Both the position numbers and the translations under genes were made by a program. 19,029 nucleotides of DNA, taken from NCBI GenBank assembly GCA_002839535.1, contig PGYF01000019.1, positions 30,465-49,493 of the forward strand, in the 5' to 3' direction. The notes below the pieces were generated by a model that saw only the letters and a list, made by a program, of their open reading frames with translations, was not told the origin of the DNA and searched no databases. This document shows, piece after piece, positions 5,785-14,006 of this stretch; the stretch's first letter is position 1, and the number at the start of each line of letters is the position of its first letter. This DNA comes from Nitrospira bacterium HGW-Nitrospira-1 (GTDB lineage Bacteria > Nitrospirota > Thermodesulfovibrionia > Thermodesulfovibrionales > UBA6898).

Positions 5785-7436
5785 TACAGAGCCGCATTCA
5801 AACGCTGCCTGCGCTTTATAAATTTCTCAATCTCAACTGCAAAAAACACCACTGATGACAGCGCAAGTGTAAACATTAATTCGCCGGGGGACAAAGGCTC
5901 TGTCTTGAATATCGGGTTTAAAACCGGCACGTATATGGTTGCCATCTGCAGGATGAAGGTTAATATGACTGCGCCAAGCAGGTATTTATTAGAGAATAAC
6001 CCTATCTTGAACAATGATTCTTTTTCCGATCTTATGGCAAGCACGTGGCCCAACTGCGTCAGACAGAGGACTGTGAATACCATGGTCTGCCAATGAGCAT
6101 GTTCTGTCCTGATGGACCATGCCTGCACAAACAGGACGATCCCGCCCATTAAGAGTCCAACCCATATCGCATGAGCACCGAGGCCGTGGCTGAAGATGCT
6201 CTCTTTTGGATGCCGGGGCGGTCTGTTCATGACGTTGCCTTCAGCGGGTTCTGCAGACAGGGCAAGCGCAGGGAGTCCGTCCGTAACCAGGTTGATCCAG
6301 AGTAAATGGATCGGCAGAAGGGGTATCGGCAGCCCTGCCAGCGGCGCAAGAAAGAGTGTCCATATCTCCCCTGAATTTGTGGTTAGGAGATATTTTATAA
6401 ATTTTCTGATGTTGTCATATATCTTTCTCCCCTCCCTCACTGCCTTTACTATGGTGGAGAAATTGTCGTCAAGAAGGATCATATGGGCGGATTCTTTTGA
6501 CACATCCGTCCCTGTTATCCCCATTGCAACGCCGATATCTGCCCTCTTTAATGCAGGCGCGTCATTTACACCGTCTCCTGTCATGGCAACAAACTGGCCC
6601 TTGTCCTGGAGTGCCTTTACTATTTTTAATTTTTGTTCAGGGGCGACTCTTGCGTACACCCTGATATGCTCAACCCTTTCCTCGAATTCTTCCAGTGATA
6701 ATTTCTCAAGCTCTCTTCCTGTGATGAGAGCCTTTGAGTCATCTTCTATGATGCCCAACCTTTCGGCTATCACCCGTGCTGTGATGGGATGGTCGCCTGT
6801 TATCATCACAGGCTTAATCCCTGCTGCCTTACACAGGGCAACAGCTTCCCTGGCCTCTTCCCTGGGCGGATCCATCATGCCCACGAGACCCAAAATTGTA
6901 AGCCCTGTCTCCACATTATCCGGCGACATATCCTCAGGCAGTGCATCCCAGTCCCTCATAGCAATACCGAGGACCCTCAGCCCGTCCGCTGCCATCCTGT
7001 CGTTCATCCTGTGAAGCTCTTGAATATCAATGGTGCGTAATCCTTCTGATGTTAAAATATTCTCTGACTTTTCGAGAAGGACATCCATCGCTCCTTTGGT
7101 GAAGGAAATTACCCCCCCTTCGCCCCCACTTGGCAAGTGGGGGATGGGGGGGTGAGGAGGACTTTTATGAAATGTCGTCATGCATTTCCTGTCCGAATCA
7201 AACGGGATTTCAGATATTCTCGGAAATTTTTTTTCAAGTTCCTGCTTATTGAATCCATTCTTATACGCAATATCAAAAAGAGCGTTCTCAGTCGGGTCTC
7301 CAATTACCTTGCCGTCTTTATCCAAAACAGCGTCATTGCTGAGAGCAAGAGCTTTAAATAGAGTTTTGAGCGGCGAGTTATGAATTGTAAGTTTTGCATC
7401 CTCCGAGCTCCGAGCTTCTAACTCTGAACCCTTCAT
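5772..7436 (-). pseudogene. Ca2+-type P-type ATPase, C-terminal fragment (N-domain, P-domain hinge, TM5-10)
   Basis: This 554-residue frame holds the back half of a P2-type (SERCA/PMCA-like) cation ATPase. It has the nucleotide-binding domain (GDPTENAL, PFDSDRKCMTT, FTKGAMDVLL), then MITGDHPITA, MTGDGVNDAPALKRAD (hinge and Mg2+ site), and six C-terminal membrane helices, including WINLVTDGLPALAL in TM6 with N and D ion ligands. The coding sequence in the same frame continues upstream of the ATG as EEIYVNGKI, so the ATG at 7436 is internal and not a true start. Between this fragment and the N-terminal one, about 22 residues with DKTGTLT are missing. Residues about 92-109 (SPPHPPIPHLPSGGEGGV) are a repeat-derived in-frame insertion. 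Residues about 4-25 (ELEARSSEDAKLTIHNS) also look unlike the family. Confidence 0.85.
7111..7153. repeat. Imperfect palindrome inserted in-frame in the ATPase nucleotide-binding domain
   Basis: CCCCCACTTG (7123-7132) pairs with CAAGTGGGGG (7134-7143) around one central base. Outer arms of seven C (7112-7118) and seven G (7146-7152) extend the hairpin. On the minus strand it encodes PPHPPIPHLPSGGEGG between PFDSDRKCMTTFHK and ISFTKGAMDV, where relatives have only a few residues. It leaves the frame open. Confidence 0.75.
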
Positions 7437-7446
7437 TATCTTGCCA

Positions 7447-8409
7447 TTAACATAAATCTCTTCGTGTTTCTACTGCAGGGAGTTTTCTTATAAGGGCGTT
7501 CTGCTTTACAAGCTTTTTGGCCCCAAGCGCAAGTGATATGGTTATTACAGCCGGAAGCGCCTCGGGTATTGCTGCAACTGCAAGGGAAATAGCAGTGAGG
7601 AGCATTAACATAGGCGGTTCGCCCCTCATTATGCCGATGGCCAGAACAATAGCGCAAATAGCAAGCACGGCTATTGCGAGTTTCCGGCCAAAGGTGGCAA
7701 GCCTTTTTTGGAGGGGCGTCTTTACCTCCTCTTCTTCCTGAAGCATTGCGGCAATCCTGCCAAGCTCTGTGCCCATGCCTGTTGCCGTAATAACTCCTGC
7801 TCCGCGTCCAGAGGTCACAAACGTGCCTTTGTAGGCCATGTTCTTTCTATCGCCCATGGGCAGGCGCTCGTCGTGCAGCGCTTTGGTATTTTTTTCAACA
7901 GGCACGGATTCGCCGGTAAGGGCAGCCTCTTCAACCTTAAAGTGCGCAGCTTCAATCAACCTCATATCAGCAGGGACAATTTTCCCTGCCTCAAGCATTA
8001 CAATATCGCCCGGCACAAGCCCAGATGCGGAGATGGTTTCAGGCATGTTGTTCCGCATTACGGTTGCAGACGGCGCAGCCATTTTCTTAAGGGCAGCCAT
8101 GGCCTTTTCCGCCCTGTATTCCTGTATAAAACCGACAACCGCGTTCAGGACAACAATGACAATGATGGCGATGGTGTCCGACAACTCTCCAATAAATCCT
8201 GAAATCAGGGCAGCTGCAATAAGAATAAGAATCATGAAGTCCTTAAACTGATCAAGGAACATCATGAGCGGGGTTTTCTTTTTTTTCTCCTTTAATTCAT
8301 TCGGGCCGTATTCCAGCAGGCGTTTCTGTGCCTCTTCTGAGGATATGCCCTTTAAAGACGTGTTCAGTTCGTCGATAACATCTTCAAATGTTTTTTGGTG
8401 CCAGCGCAT
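7447..8409 (-). pseudogene. Ca2+-type P-type ATPase, N-terminal fragment (cation N-domain, TM1-4, A-domain)
   Basis: This fragment carries the front half of the same P2-type ATPase. It has the cytoplasmic N-terminal domain (residues 1-50), TM1-2, the actuator domain with TGESVPV at about 166-172, TM3-4 with the ion-binding PEALP, and KLPAVET, which should be followed by the phosphorylation loop. Instead it runs out as RRDLC and a stop. The homologous sequence resumes in another frame ten bases before the stop, at EEIYVNGK. The missing stretch of about 65 bases would encode the ICSDKTGTLT motif, without which no P-type ATPase can form its aspartyl phosphate. The ATG at 8409 has a GGAG site about ten bases upstream and lies 15 bp after the exchanger gene, so both belong to one Ca2+/cation-handling operon. 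Confidence 0.87.
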
Positions 8410-8424
8410 TGTTTATGTCTCCTT

Positions 8425-9423
8425 CTATTTCAGTATATATAACAGCACAAGGTTAATCACAAATATCAATACCATCCCGACAGAGCCCCATGCCAGAAAC
8501 AATTTCTTCTTCTCAGCGCGGTAGGTCAAGCCGATAATTGCGATGGCTGTCATCAATATAGCGGATAAAGCAGAAATTATATGGCTTGTATTGACGAATG
8601 AAAGAATCGGTCCCTTCACAAAAAACATATCGTCAACAGCGAGTATGAGTATATTGAAAATATTGCTTCCAAATAAATTTCCTGCTGCAAGGTCTATCGC
8701 CCCGATTTTCATGGCAGCTATAGAGACCACCACCTCAGGGAGGGATGTGGATACAGCTATAAAAATATTGCCCACAAATGTCTGTCCCAAACCTGTTGTC
8801 TCTGCAATGGCTTCGCCTATTTTGGGCAGAAAGATTGCTGATATGACAACAACAATCGCATGAATGCTGTAATGAACAATAGCCGTCTTTGTCGGTATTT
8901 TTTCGTATTGCAATTCAACAGCTATTTCTTTTATGAAGGCAGAAATCTGTTTTTTTTCATAAAAATAGACCAATCTCATGGCGATTAAATAGACGCCCAT
9001 AACTAAAGGGGTATAAAGTCCAAGCCAGCCAAATGAAGGAATGCGGTCTCCCAAAAACAGACTTATGGCGACTATTCCCAAAAGAAGTATTCCAAAACCC
9101 GCAGAGAGAGTGTGTCCATGGTGTGCCTTTGCTGACAGCGGCTGTGGCCGGTGTGCAGCATCAAGAAAGGCAAGAATAAGCATATTAAAAACGCAGCTTC
9201 CCAGGACATCGCCCGCCGCGATATCAGGAACTCCTGCAAAGGTGACAGAGCTTACTCCTGTAACAAGTTCTGGAAGGGACGTTACTGATGCCATGAGCGC
9301 CAGTCCAATCCATGCCCTGCCCAGTCCTGTTTTTTCGGCGATAATGTCACCGTATTTCGCAAGTTTTGTCCCTGAATAGACAATGAGAGACGTGCATATA
9401 AAAAATCCAAACCAGAGAAACAT
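8425..9423 (-). CDS. CaCA-family Na+/Ca2+ (or cation/H+) exchanger
   Basis: This 332-residue integral membrane protein has two inverted alpha repeats. The first has GLALMASVTSLPELVTGVSS and then AAGDVLGSCVFNMLILA (about residues 40-85); the second has GNIFIAVSTSLPEVVVSIAAM and then AAGNLFGSNIFNILILA (about 212-255). The paired SLPE and GS(N/C)xFN motifs are the ion-binding sites of YrbG/NCX-type exchangers. The frame can be extended to 9468, but those 15 residues are translation of a dispersed repeat; the ATG at 9423 with an AAGGAG site five bases upstream is the true start. The 97-bp repeat begins just upstream of that ribosome site, so any promoter lies within or beyond repeat DNA. The next gene downstream is a Ca2+-type ATPase, suggesting Ca2+ export as the joint role. 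Confidence 0.88.
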   Translation of the reverse strand: MFLWFGFFICTSLIVYSGTKLAKYGDIIAEKTGLGRAWIGLALMASVTSLPELVTGVSSVTFAGVPDIAAGDVLGSCVFNMLILAFLDAAHRPQPLSAKAHHGHTLSAGFGILLLGIVAISLFLGDRIPSFGWLGLYTPLVMGVYLIAMRLVYFYEKKQISAFIKEIAVELQYEKIPTKTAIVHYSIHAIVVVISAIFLPKIGEAIAETTGLGQTFVGNIFIAVSTSLPEVVVSIAAMKIGAIDLAAGNLFGSNIFNILILAVDDMFFVKGPILSFVNTSHIISALSAILMTAIAIIGLTYRAEKKKLFLAWGSVGMVLIFVINLVLLYILK

Positions 9424-9433
9424 GGAACTCCTT

Positions 9434-9530
9434 GTGAAGAACCCTGTGCCAAGAGCACAGGGCGTCAAAAGTCAAAACAAATTTATTCTGTCATTGTCCG
9501 GCTTGACCCCCGCATCAAGCATGCCCTCTG
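9434..9530. repeat. 97-bp dispersed direct repeat, copy 1
   Basis: Bases 9434-9530 match 18933-19029 with a single difference (G at 9496, C at 18995). The copy includes a hairpin CCCTGTGC-CAAGA-GCACAGGG at 9442-9462. The second copy reaches the window edge, so the true repeat may be longer. Confidence 0.9.
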
Positions 9531-9563
9531 CCCTCTGACTTGATCAGGGGGTCGGGCAATGAC
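9490..9563. repeat. Small palindromic element with terminal GTCATTG/CAATGAC inverted repeats
   Basis: GTCATTGTCCGGCTTGACCC at 9490 is mirrored by GGGGGTCGGGCAATGAC ending at 9563, giving an imperfect terminal inverted repeat around about 30 central bases. There is no ORF. It is nested between the two CCCTGTGC hairpins and looks like a REP- or MITE-like unit. Confidence 0.55.
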
Positions 9564-9573
9564 ACAAATTAGG

Positions 9574-9616
9574 AAGCAATTCATCCCTGTGCCAAGAGCA
9601 CAGGGATGAATTGCTT
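9574..9616. repeat. Perfect 19-bp-stem hairpin
   Basis: AAGCAATTCATCCCTGTGC (9574-9592) and its exact reverse complement (9598-9616) flank a five-base loop CAAGA. The inner 21 bases are identical to the hairpin at 9442-9462. There is no T-tract on either side, so it is not a standard intrinsic terminator, but it lies 48 bp past the otsB stop and could act as an RNA 3'-end barrier. Confidence 0.75.
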
Positions 9617-9664
9617 ATTCATTAAGTTTTAAAAGATGGTCATTTCAGCCATTCAAGAATAACA

Positions 9665-10468
9665 TTACACTATCAATTCCTTCTCATAGAGTCGAGTCTC
9701 CGACACCCTCTCAAGAAATTCAGAAACTTCCCGCTGGTTTTTCAGATAATAATTTGCAGCGGTCTTTGCTGATTTTCCAACCCGTATGGTAATCCCTTTT
9801 TTATTAAGGACGCGGAAGGCAGTCTCGTCAGTCCAATCATCGCCTATATACACAGGCAGATATTTGCCTTTCAAGTTATGCAAAATCCAGAGGGCGGCGC
9901 TGCCCTTGTTCCATGATGCATCAGGCGCAAGTTCAAGAACCTTCTTCCCTTTTATCACCGCTAACATCCTGTCTCCTGAAAACTCAGACGCAACCTTATA
10001 AAATGCCTTTTTTACAGAAGGGATATCCTCTTTGCGCACGGAGCGATAGTGGAGACTCGCAGTAAATTTTTTTCTTTCAATCCATGCGCCCTCTATGCCT
10101 GCAATCTCCTTGCTGAGCATACGCGCTGCCTTATCAATGGACGGTTTTGCAGACAGGGCTTTGGGATGGACATATGTCATATCACTGCCGGAAATGACAA
10201 GCCCGTGATTTCCGGCGTAACAGATATTCCGTATGCCGATCCTCCGTTTAATATCCGGCAGAGACCTCCCGCTTAAAATGGCTATATAAATCCGTCCGGA
10301 ATCTGCCAGCGATTTTAATTGCTCTTTCATTCCTTCTGCCAGAACGCACCTTGACGGGTCTTTCTGGATAGGAACCAGTGTCCCGTCAAAATCCAGAAAT
10401 AAGGCTATTTTTTGACCGGGATTTATTTTTTTAAAAACAGTATCTTTGAGAATGCAGCTATGCTTCAA
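9665..10468 (-). CDS. otsB: Trehalose-6-phosphate phosphatase
   Basis: This 267-residue HAD-superfamily phosphatase removes the phosphate from trehalose-6-phosphate to give trehalose. It has motif I DFDGTL at 26-31 with nucleophile D26 and acid/base D28, motif II LSGRS at 65-69, GNHGL at 86-90, a motif III lysine in WNKG at 186-189, and the Mg2+-binding GDDWTDE at 209-215. The C2-type cap lies between motifs II and III. The start is a TTG at 10468 with an AAGGGA site; no ATG fits. It lies 14 bp after otsA and so receives OtsA's product directly within one operon. Confidence 0.93.
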   Translation of the reverse strand: MKHSCILKDTVFKKINPGQKIALFLDFDGTLVPIQKDPSRCVLAEGMKEQLKSLADSGRIYIAILSGRSLPDIKRRIGIRNICYAGNHGLVISGSDMTYVHPKALSAKPSIDKAARMLSKEIAGIEGAWIERKKFTASLHYRSVRKEDIPSVKKAFYKVASEFSGDRMLAVIKGKKVLELAPDASWNKGSAALWILHNLKGKYLPVYIGDDWTDETAFRVLNKKGITIRVGKSAKTAANYYLKNQREVSEFLERVSETRLYEKELIV

Positions 10469-10482
10469 TGTTATCCCTTATT

Positions 10483-12735
10483 TTAATTTTCAGCAGAGGA
10501 TATGCGCAGCCGCGCCAGTTCTGCAATCAAATCTCCTGCCCAGCGGTAAATATTATGTTCTTTAACCACCTCACGCATCCATTTCATTCGTTCGGTTCTT
10601 TCTTTGCTATCCATATTAAGTGAAAAATGGATAGCATCGGCCATACCTTCTATATCGTAGGGGTTTACAATAACTGCGTCCTTGAGTTCGCGGGAAGCGC
10701 CTGCAAACTGGCTAAGGATTAATACGCCGTCTTCATCATTACGAGATACCACAAACTCCTTGGCAACCAGATTCATGCCGTCATGGAGAGATGTAACCAT
10801 ACAGATGTCGGCTGCCTTATAGAAGCGGTTTATCTTTTCATGGCCGTGATGCGCTTTAAGAAATACAATCGGCTTCCACCCCTTAATCTGGAAACGCCAG
10901 TTAATCTTATCTGCTGCTGCTTCTATTTCTCCTGTCAGATCATGATATCGCTTGATGTGTGTACGGCTTGGCGCGCCAAGCTCTATAAATGTAAATTCAC
11001 CGACAAACTCAGGATATTTCTCCAGAAATCTCTCAATCGCCCCGAAGCGCTCAGGGATGCCTTTTGTGTAGTCAATTCTATCAACCCCGACGCCGAGATA
11101 TTTAGCGCGGACATCTATCTCCTCAAGTATTGTGTCCCTTAATGATTCCCTCTCTTTCGTTGCAGCCGCTTTATCCGAGCCGCCTTCAAAGCCTACACTG
11201 ATAGGGAATGGCTTTACAAGTGTTATGCTGCCGCCCCGTTCAACTGAAAATTGCTCCCAGTCAATCTTCGATTCCAAAAACCTGTCAACAGTATCGAGAA
11301 AATTGTTGCAGTGAAACTGGATATGGAAACCAATAATATCCGCTCCCAACATCCCCATAAGAATCTCCTGCTGCCACGGGCAGATGCCGAAGGACTCAGG
11401 GTTGGGCCATGGTATATGCCAGAAAAGAGCTACTTTTGCATCAGGACGCTTTTCCTTTACCAATAACGGAAGGAGGGCCAGATGATAGTCCTGAATCAGA
11501 ACTAATGGCGATTCTTCATCAGAAATCTCTTTCAGCAATGCCTCTGCAAATTTTTCATTTACCTTCTGATAATAGACCCAATCCTCCAAACGAAAGACAG
11601 GGCGTGTATGGGTTATATGGCAGAGGGGCCAGATCCCTTCATTAGAAAAACCGTAATAATAACCATCCTCTTCTTCTTTTGTAAGCCATACTCTTTTGAG
11701 GGTATAGGCAGGCTCGTCAGGAGGCACCCGCACCTTATCTTCCGCATCAACTACTTCCCTGTCTGCGTCTCCGCTTCCATGCGCAATCCACATGCCGTCA
11801 CATATGCGCATCACAGGATCAAGCGCAGTAACAAGTCCTCCAGCAGGAACAATGCACCTGATATTACTGCCCTCCCTTGCGTGCATGTATGGTTCGCGGT
11901 TTGAAACGAGAAATAGTTTTTTCCCTTCCAATTCAGCGCGCATATACTCTTTAAGGCGATTGGCTGTCCATACAGATTCTGCCTTTAAGCGTAATTTGGC
12001 TTCTTCTTCAGCCCTCGCACGAGCCATTGCCAGACTTTTAGCCAGATGAGTAACCTCGGAAATTAAAGGGGCAAGCACATCTCCCCTCGGAGAAACGAGC
12101 TGATCTATCTTGCCTTTCCCGCTCCTCATGTCTCGCATCCATGTTGCTATTTGAGCTATAGGGCCCGTGATGCTCCATCTGATTACCAGGAGGGTGATTG
12201 CAACGATCAGTACAGATAATGTTAAAAAGCGGAGGAGATTATGTTTCCATATCTCTTCAAGTCTCACGCCAATATATGAGGCGTCATGGAAGAGCACCAG
12301 CGTCCCTGTGATTTTATCCCCTTCTGAAAAAGGAAGGGCATAGAAATATGTTTCTTTGTCATCAATACGCATAAGACTGCCGACAGGTTGATTTTCAGCA
12401 GTAGATTTCACTGCCGGAGGCAATGGCTGCGGGATTTTAGAGGCAAGGCCTGGAGTCACGGCTAAAATATTTCCCTGTTGGTCATAAACAGCCACACCCT
12501 TCAGCCGTTCACGATTTCCAAACCGCTCTACAAGACGGTTCAGCCTTGAAAGAGAGTTGGATGCAATCAGAGGGATTATTGACTCCTGCAAGCTTTCGGC
12601 CAGGATAATTGCCCTGCGCTCCAACTCGGCAGTCAAACGCATTTTTTCAGCTCTGACCTGATAGGAGGAAAACCCCACGGCTACCAGAGCGATTATAAAA
12701 ACAAGGGAAACAATGAGACGAATTGTTATCTTCAT
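10483..12735 (-). CDS. otsA: Membrane-anchored HAMP-trehalose-6-phosphate synthase fusion
   Basis: At 750 residues this is about 280 longer than a typical OtsA. Residues 6-24 form a first membrane helix and 25-166 a periplasmic sensor-like region. Residues 167-186 form a second helix, 187-240 a HAMP-like linker (ITGPIAQIATWM...), and 240-270 a charged coiled coil. The GT20 domain (about 273-745) appears complete: VSNRE at 277-281, PAGGL, YGFSNEGIWPL, QDYHLALLP with D416, FWHIPWP with H440, VDRIDYTKG with R553 and K558, and HDGMNLVAKEF with D652 and E660, matching the donor and acceptor residues of E. coli OtsA. It transfers glucose from a nucleotide sugar to glucose-6-phosphate. The architecture implies control by an extracytoplasmic signal; that control is inference. 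It lies 13 bp after treT and 14 bp before otsB. Confidence 0.93.
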   Translation of the reverse strand: MKITIRLIVSLVFIIALVAVGFSSYQVRAEKMRLTAELERRAIILAESLQESIIPLIASNSLSRLNRLVERFGNRERLKGVAVYDQQGNILAVTPGLASKIPQPLPPAVKSTAENQPVGSLMRIDDKETYFYALPFSEGDKITGTLVLFHDASYIGVRLEEIWKHNLLRFLTLSVLIVAITLLVIRWSITGPIAQIATWMRDMRSGKGKIDQLVSPRGDVLAPLISEVTHLAKSLAMARARAEEEAKLRLKAESVWTANRLKEYMRAELEGKKLFLVSNREPYMHAREGSNIRCIVPAGGLVTALDPVMRICDGMWIAHGSGDADREVVDAEDKVRVPPDEPAYTLKRVWLTKEEEDGYYYGFSNEGIWPLCHITHTRPVFRLEDWVYYQKVNEKFAEALLKEISDEESPLVLIQDYHLALLPLLVKEKRPDAKVALFWHIPWPNPESFGICPWQQEILMGMLGADIIGFHIQFHCNNFLDTVDRFLESKIDWEQFSVERGGSITLVKPFPISVGFEGGSDKAAATKERESLRDTILEEIDVRAKYLGVGVDRIDYTKGIPERFGAIERFLEKYPEFVGEFTFIELGAPSRTHIKRYHDLTGEIEAAADKINWRFQIKGWKPIVFLKAHHGHEKINRFYKAADICMVTSLHDGMNLVAKEFVVSRNDEDGVLILSQFAGASRELKDAVIVNPYDIEGMADAIHFSLNMDSKERTERMKWMREVVKEHNIYRWAGDLIAELARLRISSAEN

Positions 12736-12748
12736 AAGCTATCTTCAA

Positions 12749-13996
12749 TCATAAATAAATCTCATCCGAATTATAATACAATGAGATGAAAAGAAGCAGA
12801 TAGTCTTTGAGATGACGGGTTATTAAGAAATTCTGCCTTACATGTTCCCGTGCATTTTTACCAAGCCAGAGAGCATACTCAGGGTTACTCAGGAGCCGCT
12901 TTATAGCATATGCAGCGCCTTCAACGCTATGGCATAGTAAACCTGTAAATCTGTTTTTGACCTGCAGGGGAATTCCTCCTACGGCAGAAGCCACTACAGG
13001 TTTCCCTTTCCAAAGGGCCTCAGTTACAGTAAGTCCAAAACCTTCTTTTATTGATTTTTGCATAATCACCGTAGCTGCATGCTGAAGGGCATTAATCTCC
13101 ATATCACTTTCCGGAGGAATGAGCAATATGTGTATATCAGGGTTGCCGGATGCCCGTTCCCTTATCTCTTCTAATACTTTTTCGGACTCAGGGTCATCAG
13201 ATGCTGTGCCTCCTGCCAGAACAAGCTGACAATCCATGCTCTTTCTTGCCATCTCAAAAGCCTGTATCACGCCAAGAGGATCCTTCAAATAATCAAACCG
13301 CGAAATCTGGGCAATAATAGGTCTGTCTTTATCCAGACCATACCTGTTTAACACTGAATCAATAATCTCCGTTGGGAGTTCTTTGTTCTTGTCGCTCAAC
13401 GGGTCTATAGACGGAGAAATCATAAACTGGCGGATAGGCAACTGCTGTGCAAAATTTGGCGCTGAGAAAACAGCAGCATCATACTCTACAACAAAATTCC
13501 GCAAAAATTCCCAGACTTTCTTATCAGGATTAGAGACATCAACATGGCATCGCCATATCCATTTCTCTCCAAGCTCTTTCTTTTTAGCTATTAAAGCTAT
13601 AGGTTGTGGGTCATGAATAAAAATAATGTCTCCCTGAAACTTTAACTCCTCTATATTCTTCTTATTCACATCCAGGAATAGAGAGAAATCCTCAGGTGAA
13701 ATATGTTCCTTCCTTCCGTGAAGCGCGTTATGAAACTTCTTTGTTACATCAAAAAACCCCTCACTCCCTTTTATAGTTGTCCATCGGGCATCAACACCGA
13801 GCTGGTTTAATAAAGGCGCCATGCGCGTAAGTATCTCAGCCACACCCCCGCCTGTAAATGTTGAATTTATGTTCTGTATGACTTTTCCTGATAGCCGCTC
13901 GGCAAGCGCCCCAAGTTCTTCAATGGTGCTTCTGCCAACAATAGGCGCATAATCCTGTATTTTAGCCCTCGGATGATGAAATATCGCTTTTTCCAA
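12749..13996 (-). CDS. treT: Trehalose glycosyltransferring synthase TreT (GT4)
   Basis: This 415-residue GT4 retaining glycosyltransferase resembles TreT, which makes trehalose reversibly from a nucleotide-diphospho-glucose and free glucose. Signatures, in residues counted from the TTG at 13996, are GGGVAEIL at about 49-56, IWRCHVDVSNP at 147-157, the donor-site SRFDYLKDP at 232-240, and the EGFGLTVTE E-x7-E motif at 318-326. The frame is open to a TTG at 14026, but the TTG at 13996 has a perfect AGGAGA seven bases upstream (14008-14003), formed partly from the stop codon of the upstream gene, so I choose it; no ATG is available. Coupling to the MscS-like gene is therefore tight. A maltose- or sucrose-type GT4 is less likely given otsAB next door. 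Confidence 0.87.
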   Translation of the reverse strand: MEKAIFHHPRAKIQDYAPIVGRSTIEELGALAERLSGKVIQNINSTFTGGGVAEILTRMAPLLNQLGVDARWTTIKGSEGFFDVTKKFHNALHGRKEHISPEDFSLFLDVNKKNIEELKFQGDIIFIHDPQPIALIAKKKELGEKWIWRCHVDVSNPDKKVWEFLRNFVVEYDAAVFSAPNFAQQLPIRQFMISPSIDPLSDKNKELPTEIIDSVLNRYGLDKDRPIIAQISRFDYLKDPLGVIQAFEMARKSMDCQLVLAGGTASDDPESEKVLEEIRERASGNPDIHILLIPPESDMEINALQHAATVIMQKSIKEGFGLTVTEALWKGKPVVASAVGGIPLQVKNRFTGLLCHSVEGAAYAIKRLLSNPEYALWLGKNAREHVRQNFLITRHLKDYLLLFISLYYNSDEIYL

Positions 13997-14006
13997 ATCA
14001 GCTCTC

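Noticed and set aside
7430..7475. Programmed frameshift in the P-type ATPase
   Set aside because: The DKTGTLT region is absent in all frames, so recoding cannot restore it.
7708..8251. Long plus-strand ORFs opposite the ATPase N-terminal fragment
   Set aside because: Antisense shadows with no recognisable domains; the minus strand carries TGES and PEALP motifs.
9424..9468. Upstream ATG at 9468 as the exchanger start
   Set aside because: The 15 extra residues are translated from the dispersed repeat; the ATG at 9423 has a proper ribosome site and starts at the first membrane helix.
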